From Acidobacteriota bacterium (GTDB lineage: Bacteria; Acidobacteriota; Terriglobia; Terriglobales; Acidobacteriaceae), in NCBI GenBank assembly GCA_003225075.1, contig QIAP01000042.1:26190-90189 (forward strand): 64,000 nucleotides of DNA, given 5' to 3'. Under the pieces are notes generated by a model that saw only the letters and a program-made list of their open reading frames with translations, was not told the DNA's origin and made no database searches. Positions within the stretch are counted from its first letter, which is position 1. The number at the start of each line of letters is the position of its first letter. The position numbers were made by a program, and so were the translations under genes. Positions 47,646 to 56,194 of the stretch are shown here, piece after piece.

Positions 47646-48019
47646 GACCCCAATTCTCAGTCTCACAACACACCCAAGCGCGCAAACGCATTGCTGAGGG
47701 TCGGTATTTGCAGTCTGCGACGGCCGCCATGGCGCCTGCCTTCTTCCGGTTTAGGGAAGAAGTGAGGTCGAGGGTCCCGAACGAACCAACACTCACCCCC
47801 TCGCGGTCGGTGCCTGCTCAGAAGGTGTAATATGCAGGGGAAGCGGCGGTCATCTGTGAATCGCCGCGGCTACTTTCGACAAAAACCGCTGTGCTATAAT
47901 CGCGCGCCGTTTGACGAGCGATAGAGTTTCTGTCCGCAGTTGTCTTTTCATTTCTCTAAGGCGCTCAGCTCCGGCGCGATGTTTTGGCGCGGGAGGCGGC
48001 GAAAATTTCAGGAGGAACG
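47646..48019. other. Intergenic region with a promoter
   Basis: A 374-base region with no coding frame I would accept. The last third holds the extended -10 promoter listed separately; the first part has no strong structure. Confidence 0.4.
47892..47900 (+). promoter_or_regulatory. Extended -10 promoter for the histone-like gene
   Basis: TGC immediately followed by TATAAT (47895-47900) is an extended -10 element, which can work without a good -35; none is visible. It leaves a leader of about 110 bases before the ATG at 48020. Confidence 0.5.
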
Positions 48020-48481
48020 ATGACCTTTGAAGACGTAACCCTCTATGGACGTGATGACGAAATGGACGAATACGGAGAACCCAGCGCGTATGGCGAGTCG
48101 CTAGAAGAAGATTACGAAGAAGAGGAAGAAGAAGAATCCGGCATATCGGAGACCGGACCTGGCTCCGAGCCGGCGATGCCGATGCCTGCCGAGCCTCGTC
48201 CTACTACGACAGGTGGCGGCGGTGGCGGGGGGGGCGGAGCCAGACCAGCAAAGAAGAAAAAGTCCGCGCCAAAAAAGGCAGCTAAGAAAAGATCAGCGAG
48301 AAAAGCGAAGAAAAGAGCATCGGCCCGGAAGAAATCCAGTGGCACTCGAGCCCGGAGCAGTCGGGGTAAGAGCAGTAGGAAAAAGTCCACTCCCAAAAGG
48401 TCACGAGGTAAGAAATCGAGCGGGAGAAAATCGGCAGGCAAAAAGAAAGGCAGCAGTCGGAAGAGAGGACGACGTCGTTAA
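48020..48481 (+). CDS. Charge-segregated histone-like protein
   Basis: A 153-residue protein with three blocks. Residues 1-45 are very acidic (LEEDYEEEEEEESG), residues about 46-75 are Pro/Thr and then a run of nine glycines, and residues 76-153 are a Lys/Arg/Ser/Ala tail (KKKKSAPKKAAKKRSARKAK) ending RKRGRRR. The basic tail resembles histone H1 and AlgP-like tails, so binding to DNA, RNA or other polyanions is likely. AGGAGG lies seven bases before ATG 48020. Low complexity prevents assignment to a family. The acidic head may mask the tail or recruit partners. Confidence 0.8.
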   Translation: MTFEDVTLYGRDDEMDEYGEPSAYGESLEEDYEEEEEEESGISETGPGSEPAMPMPAEPRPTTTGGGGGGGGGARPAKKKKSAPKKAAKKRSARKAKKRASARKKSSGTRARSSRGKSSRKKSTPKRSRGKKSSGRKSAGKKKGSSRKRGRRR

Positions 48482-48590
48482 TTGTTCAGCAAACAGGGTG
48501 CTTCGAGTCGCAGAGCGATTCGCTGAAGAGAATTGCTCTGCGCTGGGCAGAATCGGGCCAATCGACAATTATTGCCGGGAATCTCGCGAT

Positions 48591-49430
48591 TCATGCACAG
48601 GCAGCCGATGACGTCGCGGCACCGGCGGTAACGCCGCGTACCAGCGCTAATGCAGTGACATCGTCGTGGGTGGGCGGAGTGCGCATAAACTGCTGAACGT
48701 TATTCAGGACGCTCAATCCCAAATCTTTGGCACTGACGGACTTTGTCAGCCGGAAATGACTGCTTAGTCTGTCCACGCCGAAGTCTTCGCCATCAAAGTG
48801 ACTCTCCACCACTCCTCTTGACACCAGCAGCAGGGCCGCGCCAGCGGGCAGCCCAACCGTGGGCGCGTCGCAGGGAATATGCGAGAACAGCCCTAAGGGG
48901 AGGCCGGTTGCCGGCAAGAATGTGACTCCGGAGTCATCGCGCAGCAGGCCGGGAGTGTGGCCGGAATTGGTGTAGCAGATGGTGCCCAATGCCTCGTTGT
49001 AGCAACCAGTGAAGGCAGGGCAGGCGCGGACTCCCCCCGCACTTTGCATGACACAGCGATTGAGTTGATGGCATAGCTCAATCATGGCTTCGGCTTCGTT
49101 GACATCTCCCTTATCGAAAAGCTTGGATCCCGAATCACGAAAAATCTCTTGTGCCGCCGAAAGGATCTGGCGATTCTGATCGCGGCGTCCGGCTACGTCC
49201 AAAAGACCGAACAAGACGCGGTCTGGACTAACCCGGCGGAAATCATAGAAATCACCGCCCATACGTTGCCCATAAAAGATCGCGGCGATCTCGGCATTCC
49301 TCAGCGTAGGAATTTCCGCTCGGATAGGTTCGACACTTCGCTGCAAGACAGGTGCGCGACTCTGGAAGAAGGAGAGCATAAACAGGCCAGTAGCACAGCA
49401 GACGGTAGCACAGGAAATGAACTTCGGCAA
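48591..49430 (-). CDS. PP2C/SpoIIE-type serine phosphatase
   Basis: A 279-residue PPM-type phosphatase of the SpoIIE/RsbU group. After a short hydrophobic N-terminus the domain shows FYGQRMGGDFYDFRRVSPD (metal-binding Asp), VLFGLLDVAGRRD (second Asp), GTICYTNSGHTPGLLRD, and the C-terminal THDDVTALALVRG (metal-binding Asp pair). Family members dephosphorylate anti-anti-sigma factors in partner-switching pathways. No anti-sigma or STAS gene is nearby. The N-terminus looks like a single membrane-like helix rather than a sensor domain. Confidence 0.88.
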   Translation of the reverse strand: MPKFISCATVCCATGLFMLSFFQSRAPVLQRSVEPIRAEIPTLRNAEIAAIFYGQRMGGDFYDFRRVSPDRVLFGLLDVAGRRDQNRQILSAAQEIFRDSGSKLFDKGDVNEAEAMIELCHQLNRCVMQSAGGVRACPAFTGCYNEALGTICYTNSGHTPGLLRDDSGVTFLPATGLPLGLFSHIPCDAPTVGLPAGAALLLVSRGVVESHFDGEDFGVDRLSSHFRLTKSVSAKDLGLSVLNNVQQFMRTPPTHDDVTALALVRGVTAGAATSSAACA

Positions 49431-49469
49431 ACATAACGAAGAGTCGTATCTGGCTGGCCCTGGGAAGAT

Positions 49470-50954
49470 CTAGTCGCCGTACCTATTTTTCAGATACTTT
49501 CCGACTTCACTATCCAACTCGCCATAATTGGAATGGATAGTGGCGCGCAGCGCCGCCTCCGTAGAACTACCCTGGCCAATGCGCTCGAGGATCCGCTGAA
49601 GGTCGCTCAGTCCATAGGTATCCTTGATGTATTCGGCAGCGGCCAGGGACTCATCGTATGCCAGGACAGCTTCTATCGTTGAGAACCGCATGAACCCGCC
49701 CTCCAACGCGTTGAACGGGATTTCTTGCTGAGCCCGAAAGAGTTGCGCCAGGCGATGTCCACGCGCATCCGTGGTCTTTGGTTCAAGAAGTTGTGCAATT
49801 CCTTCGTGCAGCCATTGCGGGCAACGTCCGCCGGAAATTTGGTTAATAAATGAGTGGGCGAGTTCGTGCTTCAGAATGCGCGCCAGCTCAGGAGTGACGG
49901 ATGTTATTCCATTGATTGGAATGCGCAGCTTTCCGTCATTGACCGCACCGGTCCACGATGGTGCCTGGGTGACATCAAAGAAGGTCTGGTCGGTGTAAAG
50001 TACGACCGAGATGCTGCTATGCGGCGAAGTGCCGAGCTGGCGGACCAAGTCATCATACTGAGATTCCAATGTGGCCAGCAGTTCACGCCGCAAAGACTCG
50101 GAAGTTTGTTTGCCCTCGAACTTCAGGCTGAAGTGACTGCTTTCCCGCTGCGAGAATTCGGCTTCCGCCGAGGCTTCCCGCTCGGCTTTCGCAAGCAGTT
50201 GTTGGACAGTGGCATCAGGCCGCAAATGCAATGACTTTTTCCATGAACGGATTGCGTCGGGAGTATGATCGGAAGAAAATTGCGCGAATCCGAGAACGGT
50301 GAGAGCATCCGGTGAATCCGGCGCCAGTCGAGCCGCACGCTCCGCATAAGGCAGGGCGTCGGTCGCGCCGCCGGTTCGTACCAGCAGGACGGCATAATAG
50401 TTCAATATCGTTGGATTATTGGCTTGAAAGCCCAACGCGGTTTCGAAGTAGTGGCGGGCCTGCTTGAGGTCGCCGCGATCGAACTCATGTTTGCCCGCGA
50501 GGAAATACGCTGTGGCCGCGAGTTCTGCGTTGCCTTGTCGTTCTGTGACAAGGAGTGCATCGGCATCCACATGTCCGTCGTGAACAATCTTTGTAGCCAG
50601 ATCGCCTTCGCTCCTCAGGCTGTCAGTCGGCGCAAAAGCAGGCAGATTGTGAGCATCGCCGCCTGCTCTGGAAGACGCATATTCAGGCGGAAGGCCGCCA
50701 CTCTCGATCCGTGCCACTGATGATTTTGGAATCGCGTAAGAGTTATCTCCGATGTCGTACTCAACATGAGTGCCGTTTTTCCGGACATGCTCGGCCCAGA
50801 TGGTGCGACCGTTCTTCAGACGGATAACCTCCGCCGACGCAGAGACTGTCAAAGCGATCGTAAGCGCAGCAATCGCAAGTATGAGAGTCGCGAATTTGAA
50901 GGGTGGTAATCGCAAGCCGATGAGACGCAGGCGCACTGAAGCAAATTCTAGCAA
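49470..50954 (-). CDS. TPR protein with gluzincin (MA family) peptidase domain
   Basis: A 494-residue exported protein. A signal-like helix (KFATLILAIAALTIALTVS) is followed by a strand-rich segment, TPR repeats at about residues 130-270 (GDLKQARHYFETALGFQANN; SPDALTVLGFAQFSSDHTPD) and a C-terminal peptidase domain with the zinc motif HELAHSFINQ and a downstream Glu in QWLHEGIAQLLEPK. The start codon is uncertain (TTG at 50954 or GTG at 50936). It diverges from the M1 peptidase gene, with about 20 bases between the two starts. Substrate unknown. Confidence 0.8.
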   Translation of the reverse strand: MLEFASVRLRLIGLRLPPFKFATLILAIAALTIALTVSASAEVIRLKNGRTIWAEHVRKNGTHVEYDIGDNSYAIPKSSVARIESGGLPPEYASSRAGGDAHNLPAFAPTDSLRSEGDLATKIVHDGHVDADALLVTERQGNAELAATAYFLAGKHEFDRGDLKQARHYFETALGFQANNPTILNYYAVLLVRTGGATDALPYAERAARLAPDSPDALTVLGFAQFSSDHTPDAIRSWKKSLHLRPDATVQQLLAKAEREASAEAEFSQRESSHFSLKFEGKQTSESLRRELLATLESQYDDLVRQLGTSPHSSISVVLYTDQTFFDVTQAPSWTGAVNDGKLRIPINGITSVTPELARILKHELAHSFINQISGGRCPQWLHEGIAQLLEPKTTDARGHRLAQLFRAQQEIPFNALEGGFMRFSTIEAVLAYDESLAAAEYIKDTYGLSDLQRILERIGQGSSTEAALRATIHSNYGELDSEVGKYLKNRYGD

Positions 50955-50974
50955 CTGCCGGAGGACCGCCGTAG

Positions 50975-53539
50975 GTGACTGAAGTAATCATTCGAATTCG
51001 CAATGTTGTTTTGCTCGGATCTCTTATGGTTTCGGGTGCGATCAGGACTTGGCCACAGGACGTCCCCGCGGCGGAAGTTCGGACGCCAAAGACAGCAGAG
51101 GCACTCTACCTGCAACTGCGCAATGTTGGATTGGATAAGTCACGCGTGTATCGCGTCCGCGAAGGTTCCCTGGATCGGTCCGGACTTCACATAACTTTGC
51201 AAGATGGCACCATCGCCTTTACCCATGATGTATTCGGACACATTACGGGCGGTTTTTTCGAGGGTGATGGAGAGGTCCTGATGACTTCTCCAGATAGAGC
51301 CGAGCGAGCGTCAATGGCACTTTTCACCGGCATGGCAATTCTGGAAGAGCAGTTCGCTACGGCATACTTCCGTTTTAATGATGATAGTTATGCCGAGCTT
51401 CAACCTTCATTGCGTCCGGCTGACCATGCCGAGGAATTTATTTCGCAATGGAATGCTTCGGCGCTCAACCTGGCGGAGTCCGATGCTTTGCGCTTGCTTC
51501 TGAGTTTTGCGAATTTCCTCCCAGTTACAAAAAGTGAGAGCCTACCCCTTGTGACCGCTCCGCCAGGAACCGGCGTGGACCGGATGCTACATGCGCGCCT
51601 GCAAGGACGCACGCTGGGGATTTTTGACGTCTACTTCGATTCGGCGGCATCCGAACCACTGTGGGCGGGCCAGACGAGAACTATAGAGGGCGGTGCTTTC
51701 TATGATGTCTGGACTTCCTTCTCACCACCGAGTGGTTCAAAGACAGAAAAGGAGGCGGAGCAGAAAACGGATGATATTACGATCGTGCGTTACGAAATTC
51801 GTGCAGACGTTAAGCCTCCCACGGTATTGAACGGTGACGCTCGATTGCAGGTTTCTACGGGTCGGGGCGGCGAGCGAGCGCTGCTTTTCGAGTTGTCGAG
51901 ATTTCTCCAGCTAAAGACTGTCGAATCAAACGGGCGACCTCTGGAATTCGTTCACAACCAAGCGCTGGAAGGATCACAACTATCCCGAAGGGGAAATGAC
52001 CTGGTCGCGGTAATCTTTCCCGAACCAATCAAGCCTGGACAGAAGCTTGAGTTACGCTTTGTGTATGGTGGCGACGTTCTCTCGGAAGCAGGGGGAGGGC
52101 TGCTATATGTGGGTGCTCGCGGGACATGGTATCCGAATCGCGGGCTTGCCATGTCAAATTTTGATTTGGAATTTCACTATCCCCTGGGTTGGACTCTAGT
52201 CGCCACCGGGAAGCGTATGCCACTCATCCCGAGTTCTGCTTTGCCAGGCAATCGCCCTGCCGAAGTGCAGGGCGAACAGGTAGCGCGCTGGATTTCCCAG
52301 CGTCCCCTTCCACTCGCGGGCTTCAATCTCGGAAGGTATGTCAGAGCTGCTGCTCACGCCGGGGAAGTGACGGTAGAAAGTTACGCGACAGCCGGAATGG
52401 AGCATAACTTTCCGAGAGCACCCGGCGAGGTAGTATCTGTTCCCGATATCCGTAAGCCGGGCCCTTTTGGCGAGCCTCCCCTAGTAGTCACGCCGCCACC
52501 GCCTTCACCGGCGCGTAACGCACAGTCGGTTGCTGACCGATCGGCGCGAGCGGTTGATGTCTTTTCGCGGTATTTCGGGCCGTATCCTTACGACGCTCTT
52601 GCGATGACGCAGATGCCGGGCAAATCGAGTCAAGGGTGGCCGGGTTTGGTCTTCCTCTCCAGTTATGCGTTCCTGACTCCGGACCAAAAGAAGCAGCTTC
52701 ATCTCAGCCCGGTAGAGACGATTTTCAGCGGGCAGGCGCTAGCTCATGAGATCGCGCACCAATGGTGGGGCGATTTGCTGACGTGGAGAAGCTACCGCGA
52801 TCAGTGGATGTTCGAAGCCTTGGCAAATTACTGTGCACTCATGCTGATGGAGTCAGAAAGCCCATCGGAGTTCCGAATGGTAATGGATAGGTACCGTGAC
52901 GATCTGCTCGAGAAAAACAAGAACGGCGAGCTGTTGAAAGATGCGGGGCCGGTGACATTGGGACTGCGGCTCTCCTCCTCTCACTTTCCCAATGGGTACG
53001 AAGCCATCAGCTACGGACGGGGAACATGGCTTTTTCATATGCTTCGTTGCATGCTGCGTGATGGCGAAGCAAAGGGAAGCAGGGATCTTCGATCCGCCAA
53101 TGAAAACGAGCCTTTTATCCGGAGTTTGCGAAAATTACGCGACCGCTACGAAGGCAAAGTGATCACCAGTGGCGATCTGCTGCGAGTCTTTGAGGAGGAC
53201 TTGCCGCCGGCCTTACGCTTTGAAGGCAAAAAGAGCTTAAGTTGGTTTCTCGAAGGCTGGATAAATGGGACGGCATTGCCGCGCTTTGAATTACTGGGCG
53301 TGAAATACCTTCCGCAGAGCAATGCGACCGTCGTGAGTGGAACCTTACTACAAAAGGAAGCGCCGGAATCCCTGGTCACTTCAGTTCCCCTCTATGCAGT
53401 GGTGGGAGGGAAAGCGCCAGTCCTGCTGGGACGAGTGTTTGTGGACGGTCCGGAGGCTAATTTCCGACTCACGGCCCCCGTGGGTACACGAAAAATCCTG
53501 CTCGATCCATATCAGACAGTAATGGCGAGGCGGCACTAA
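50975..53539 (+). CDS. M1 family (aminopeptidase N-like) metallopeptidase
   Basis: An 854-residue secreted protein. A signal-like N-terminus (VVLLGSLMVSGAIRTW) and a long N-terminal region of about 270 residues precede an M1 fold (from about residue 270, TDDITIVRYEIRADVKPPT). The zinc site is HEIAHQWWGDLLTW with the third ligand in MFEALANYCALM. The usual GAMEN exopeptidase motif is not seen; the position reads GWPGLVFLSS, so the enzyme may not be a simple aminopeptidase. It starts at GTG 50975. The neighbour across the short divergent gap is another metallopeptidase. Confidence 0.85.
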   Translation: MTEVIIRIRNVVLLGSLMVSGAIRTWPQDVPAAEVRTPKTAEALYLQLRNVGLDKSRVYRVREGSLDRSGLHITLQDGTIAFTHDVFGHITGGFFEGDGEVLMTSPDRAERASMALFTGMAILEEQFATAYFRFNDDSYAELQPSLRPADHAEEFISQWNASALNLAESDALRLLLSFANFLPVTKSESLPLVTAPPGTGVDRMLHARLQGRTLGIFDVYFDSAASEPLWAGQTRTIEGGAFYDVWTSFSPPSGSKTEKEAEQKTDDITIVRYEIRADVKPPTVLNGDARLQVSTGRGGERALLFELSRFLQLKTVESNGRPLEFVHNQALEGSQLSRRGNDLVAVIFPEPIKPGQKLELRFVYGGDVLSEAGGGLLYVGARGTWYPNRGLAMSNFDLEFHYPLGWTLVATGKRMPLIPSSALPGNRPAEVQGEQVARWISQRPLPLAGFNLGRYVRAAAHAGEVTVESYATAGMEHNFPRAPGEVVSVPDIRKPGPFGEPPLVVTPPPPSPARNAQSVADRSARAVDVFSRYFGPYPYDALAMTQMPGKSSQGWPGLVFLSSYAFLTPDQKKQLHLSPVETIFSGQALAHEIAHQWWGDLLTWRSYRDQWMFEALANYCALMLMESESPSEFRMVMDRYRDDLLEKNKNGELLKDAGPVTLGLRLSSSHFPNGYEAISYGRGTWLFHMLRCMLRDGEAKGSRDLRSANENEPFIRSLRKLRDRYEGKVITSGDLLRVFEEDLPPALRFEGKKSLSWFLEGWINGTALPRFELLGVKYLPQSNATVVSGTLLQKEAPESLVTSVPLYAVVGGKAPVLLGRVFVDGPEANFRLTAPVGTRKILLDPYQTVMARRH

Positions 53540-53589
53540 ATGGGAATCGGGAACTCGATGGTCACTTGGACGGTTGCTAGTCGTGAGAA

Positions 53590-53720
53590 CGTAGCCGCTG
53601 GCCTGCATGATTTCCACAGGAATCTGTAACAGCGGAACAACTCGGTTCAGCAAACCCATATCTGCACAGACTCGTGGCATGCCGTACACGGCACAACTGG
53701 CTTGCGCGGTGAACTGAATG
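53590..53720 (-). pseudogene. CheB methylesterase tail, remnant
   Basis: On the minus strand, reading from about 53717 down, AQASCAVYGMPRVCADMGLL is followed by NRVVPLLQIPVEIM. This matches the extreme C-terminus of the chemotaxis methylesterase CheB (x-SC-x-V-x-GMPR-x6-G-x4-V-PL). The upstream catalytic part is missing, and the frame continues into the end of the M1 gene on the other strand. It is a leftover of about 40 codons. Confidence 0.5.
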
Positions 53721-53729
53721 TGGGCAAGG

Positions 53730-55046
53730 CTAAGCGCTCTGTTTTACGGATCGCGAGGTCCGGGCACGGGGCGTAGATGCCACCTCCACACGGTTCCGTC
53801 CCGCGGCCTTGGCGCGATAAAGGGCCTGATCCGCTGCCTCAATGACCTGTTCGACGTCGCGGTTTCTGGTACCAGCCTCTGCCACGCCGATACTAACCGT
53901 TACTGACAATTCACGGATCTCTCTCGATGACGGCGTAGACCGTAGCGAACGAGAAATCTTACGGCGCGGGTTAACAGGCTTGCGCCGGTCGGTCTGCCGC
54001 GGTTGGTTCCGGCGATCCAGACCGCGCATCCGAAACGATGAGTTTTCAATCGTCGCACGCAGCAACTCCAGGTCTTCGATTATCTCGTTCGTGGATTTGT
54101 CCGGGAACACGATTGCGAACTCTTCTCCGCCCCAGCGGAAGGCTTTACCGCCGCCTGTAAGTCGCGCCAGTCGTGAGGCCACCATGCGCAGCACTTGGTC
54201 TCCGGTATCGTGACCGTAAGCGTCATTGAAGCGCTTGAAATGATCGATGTCCAGGATGGCGAGAGCGTATCGATCTTCGAGAGCGAGGACAGCTTCATTG
54301 AAGGCGCGGCGACCGGGTAAGCTGGTCAATTCGTCGTGATACGCCATGAAGTAAGAGCTTTCAATCAGGGCACCAACTAGCGCCAGTCCAGCCGTGGCCA
54401 TGTATGCGGTTGGGATACGGCCTGTCCCACCGAACTGGAGCGCCAGAAACGTGGCGAGCAGGGTCCAGAAAAAGCCATTCTCCACCGGGCTGTGAAGCCG
54501 CAGGGCTCGAATAAACAAGGTCGCCCCGGAGCAAACAAAAGTCAGAAGAGCAAGCTGAGGTATTTTTGTCCAAGCAAACAGGTGTTGGTTCAGTAGGGCA
54601 CGGCTAACCAAGCTTGAACCTTCTGTCGCTCCAGGCCGGCAAACGACCGCCACGAACACCGACTGAACAAAGATTACGAGGAGTTGTGAAGCCAGGGCCC
54701 TCGGCGTCACCCCGCGTTCCTTCAGAGAACTAAAGATAAGAAAGTTCAGTGGCAGCAACAAGGCGATCCAGTTAAAAGCAACCCGTCCCGGGCCAAGGTA
54801 AGGAAGCTTGACTCCAGTAAAAAACTCCATCGCCCGTTCCGCCAGCAGCAGGACGAGCAACGTGAATAGTACACGGCTGGAATGAAATCTCCAGGCCAGC
54901 AAAAGCCCCACGATGAATACCGCAGAGTAATAAAAGGTGACGGTTGTAGCGGGTATTTCCATCAACCCGGCGTGCAGCAACACTGCAGCGGCGAGCACAA
55001 CCCCGCCACCCGGCAGTAGCAGCGACCTGCATTTTTCCTGACGCAA
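53730..55046 (-). CDS. Diguanylate cyclase with eight-helix membrane sensor
   Basis: A 438-residue protein with about seven or eight hydrophobic helices (first about 225 residues) and a GGDEF domain. The active site reads RWGGEEFAIVF (GGEEF variant, active in many enzymes); ILDIDHFKRFNDAYGHDTGD and DELTSLPGRRAFNEAV are typical of it, and ADQALYRAKAAGRNRV closes the domain. An insertion of basic residues (RNQPRQTDRRKPVNPRRK) interrupts the domain between the GGEEF and the last helices. The product is cyclic di-GMP; the sensor ligand is unknown. Remnants of EAL and GGDEF genes lie just upstream. Confidence 0.9.
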   Translation of the reverse strand: MRQEKCRSLLLPGGGVVLAAAVLLHAGLMEIPATTVTFYYSAVFIVGLLLAWRFHSSRVLFTLLVLLLAERAMEFFTGVKLPYLGPGRVAFNWIALLLPLNFLIFSSLKERGVTPRALASQLLVIFVQSVFVAVVCRPGATEGSSLVSRALLNQHLFAWTKIPQLALLTFVCSGATLFIRALRLHSPVENGFFWTLLATFLALQFGGTGRIPTAYMATAGLALVGALIESSYFMAYHDELTSLPGRRAFNEAVLALEDRYALAILDIDHFKRFNDAYGHDTGDQVLRMVASRLARLTGGGKAFRWGGEEFAIVFPDKSTNEIIEDLELLRATIENSSFRMRGLDRRNQPRQTDRRKPVNPRRKISRSLRSTPSSREIRELSVTVSIGVAEAGTRNRDVEQVIEAADQALYRAKAAGRNRVEVASTPRARTSRSVKQSA

Positions 55047-55199
55047 AGTTCGTAGGTGACGGCTCCATTGGTGAGCGCGAGCCGGACGTATGGAAATTAT
55101 GCTCGGTGGAATGACAGAAACGGGATGGCGTTCGGGGTACCCCCAGCCGCTCCAGGGGAGGCGGCCCTCAAACTCTGGGCCTTACCGCTAATCGGGCAA

Positions 55200-55768
55200 A
55201 CTGTCGCAATTTGGTGTTTAGGCTCTCACGCCTCGACCTCATGGAGCCCGGTCGACCCCAGGGTGATGCCTATTTCCATCCGACCCTCCATTGAACGTCA
55301 CTGCCAAAGAATTTGCGCCTCCTGCCTTAATAAATGATGTCAGCCAGGCGCTGAAGCAGACTGGCTTTGAAGCATCCAGTTTGCAATTGGAGATTGTCGA
55401 AACGGTTGCCATGGGCGAAGGGAAATTCCTCGCTGAGCCGCTTGCGGCATTTTCCTACGGATACATTGAAGATCGATCGCGCTTTCATATCCCGCATCGA
55501 TACTGATGCCGACAACCGGGCAATCGTTCGCACCATTGTTGCATTGGCGCACAATTTCGGCCTGAAGGTGGTGGCCGAGGGAGTCGAGACTCCAGAAGAG
55601 GTGGATGAGCTTCTAGCGATCGACTGCGAATATGCACAAGGCTACTTCTTCTCACGTCTTGTCGACGAGGATACCGCCATGCGCCTGCTGAGCGACGGTC
55701 ATTGCGGCAAGAAGCCGTCTCCTCAGATGGCGTTCAAAGAGTCATCGTTGGTCAGGAGTCCACGTTAG
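55200..55768 (+). pseudogene. EAL domain remnant (cyclic di-GMP phosphodiesterase)
   Basis: Pieces of an EAL domain in three frames. SWSPVDPRVMPIS resembles the start; NVTAKEFAPPALINDVSQAL and LQLEIVETVAMGEGK follow in a second frame; HFPTDTLKIDRAFISRIDTD, VVAEGVETPEEVDELLAIDC and YAQGYFFSRLVDED continue in a third. About 20-25 residues are missing between the second and third pieces, including the conserved DDFGTGYSS segment, and the N-terminal EAL motif is not found. It cannot make a functional enzyme. Confidence 0.75.
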
Positions 55769-55839
55769 AGTCACGCGGTGGGTATGGCCTGTTCTCTAGG
55801 CGGCTAACGACCAGCCGCGCTTTCGGTTCCAGCAAGCTC

Positions 55840-56165
55840 AGTCGCAAATTTCGACTCTGTTACAGTCACTGCCTTTCGCTCGATACAGAGCCGCGTCGTG
55901 ACTCGCCGACTTGTCTCCAAAAAAAACACGTCCAGTCACCACGGCAATGCCGCCGATTACTACTAAGCCCTTCTTGGCGGCCGTGCCTGTTGGAAGAACT
56001 TTTTTGATCGAGGAACTGACCGATCCGTGCCGCCGCAGCGGTTCCTCGGCAGGCTCTGTGAGATAACCATCGAAGCTGGCTTCGTGCGTGTAATTTTCGA
56101 CGGAATACGATAGTGTTCTGTTCGACCCTGGCCCTAAATTGGAGTTGCTGTGCTTGACCTGCGTT
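55840..56165 (-). pseudogene. Open minus-strand frame with GGDEF-like tail
   Basis: A frame without an ATG, GTG or TTG start before its middle runs from TAA-bounded 56165 down to a stop at about 55840. It contains RTLSYSVENYTHEASFDG, SSSIKKVLPTGTAAKKG, a hydrophobic VVIGGIAVVTGRVFFG and ends HDAALYRAKGSDCNRVEICD. The ending closely resembles the last helix of GGDEF domains and of the neighbouring cyclase (ADQALYRAKAAGRNRV). The rest is unrecognised. It is probably a decayed fusion of gene fragments. Confidence 0.4.
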
Positions 56166-56194
56166 TACCCCTTCTTAAGTGGAAGGCCACTTGA

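Noticed and set aside
48112..48441. Minus-strand frame of 109 residues
   Set aside because: It is the antisense of the Lys-rich and Glu-rich low-complexity gene at 48020 and consists only of Leu/Phe/Ala and Ser/Pro runs.
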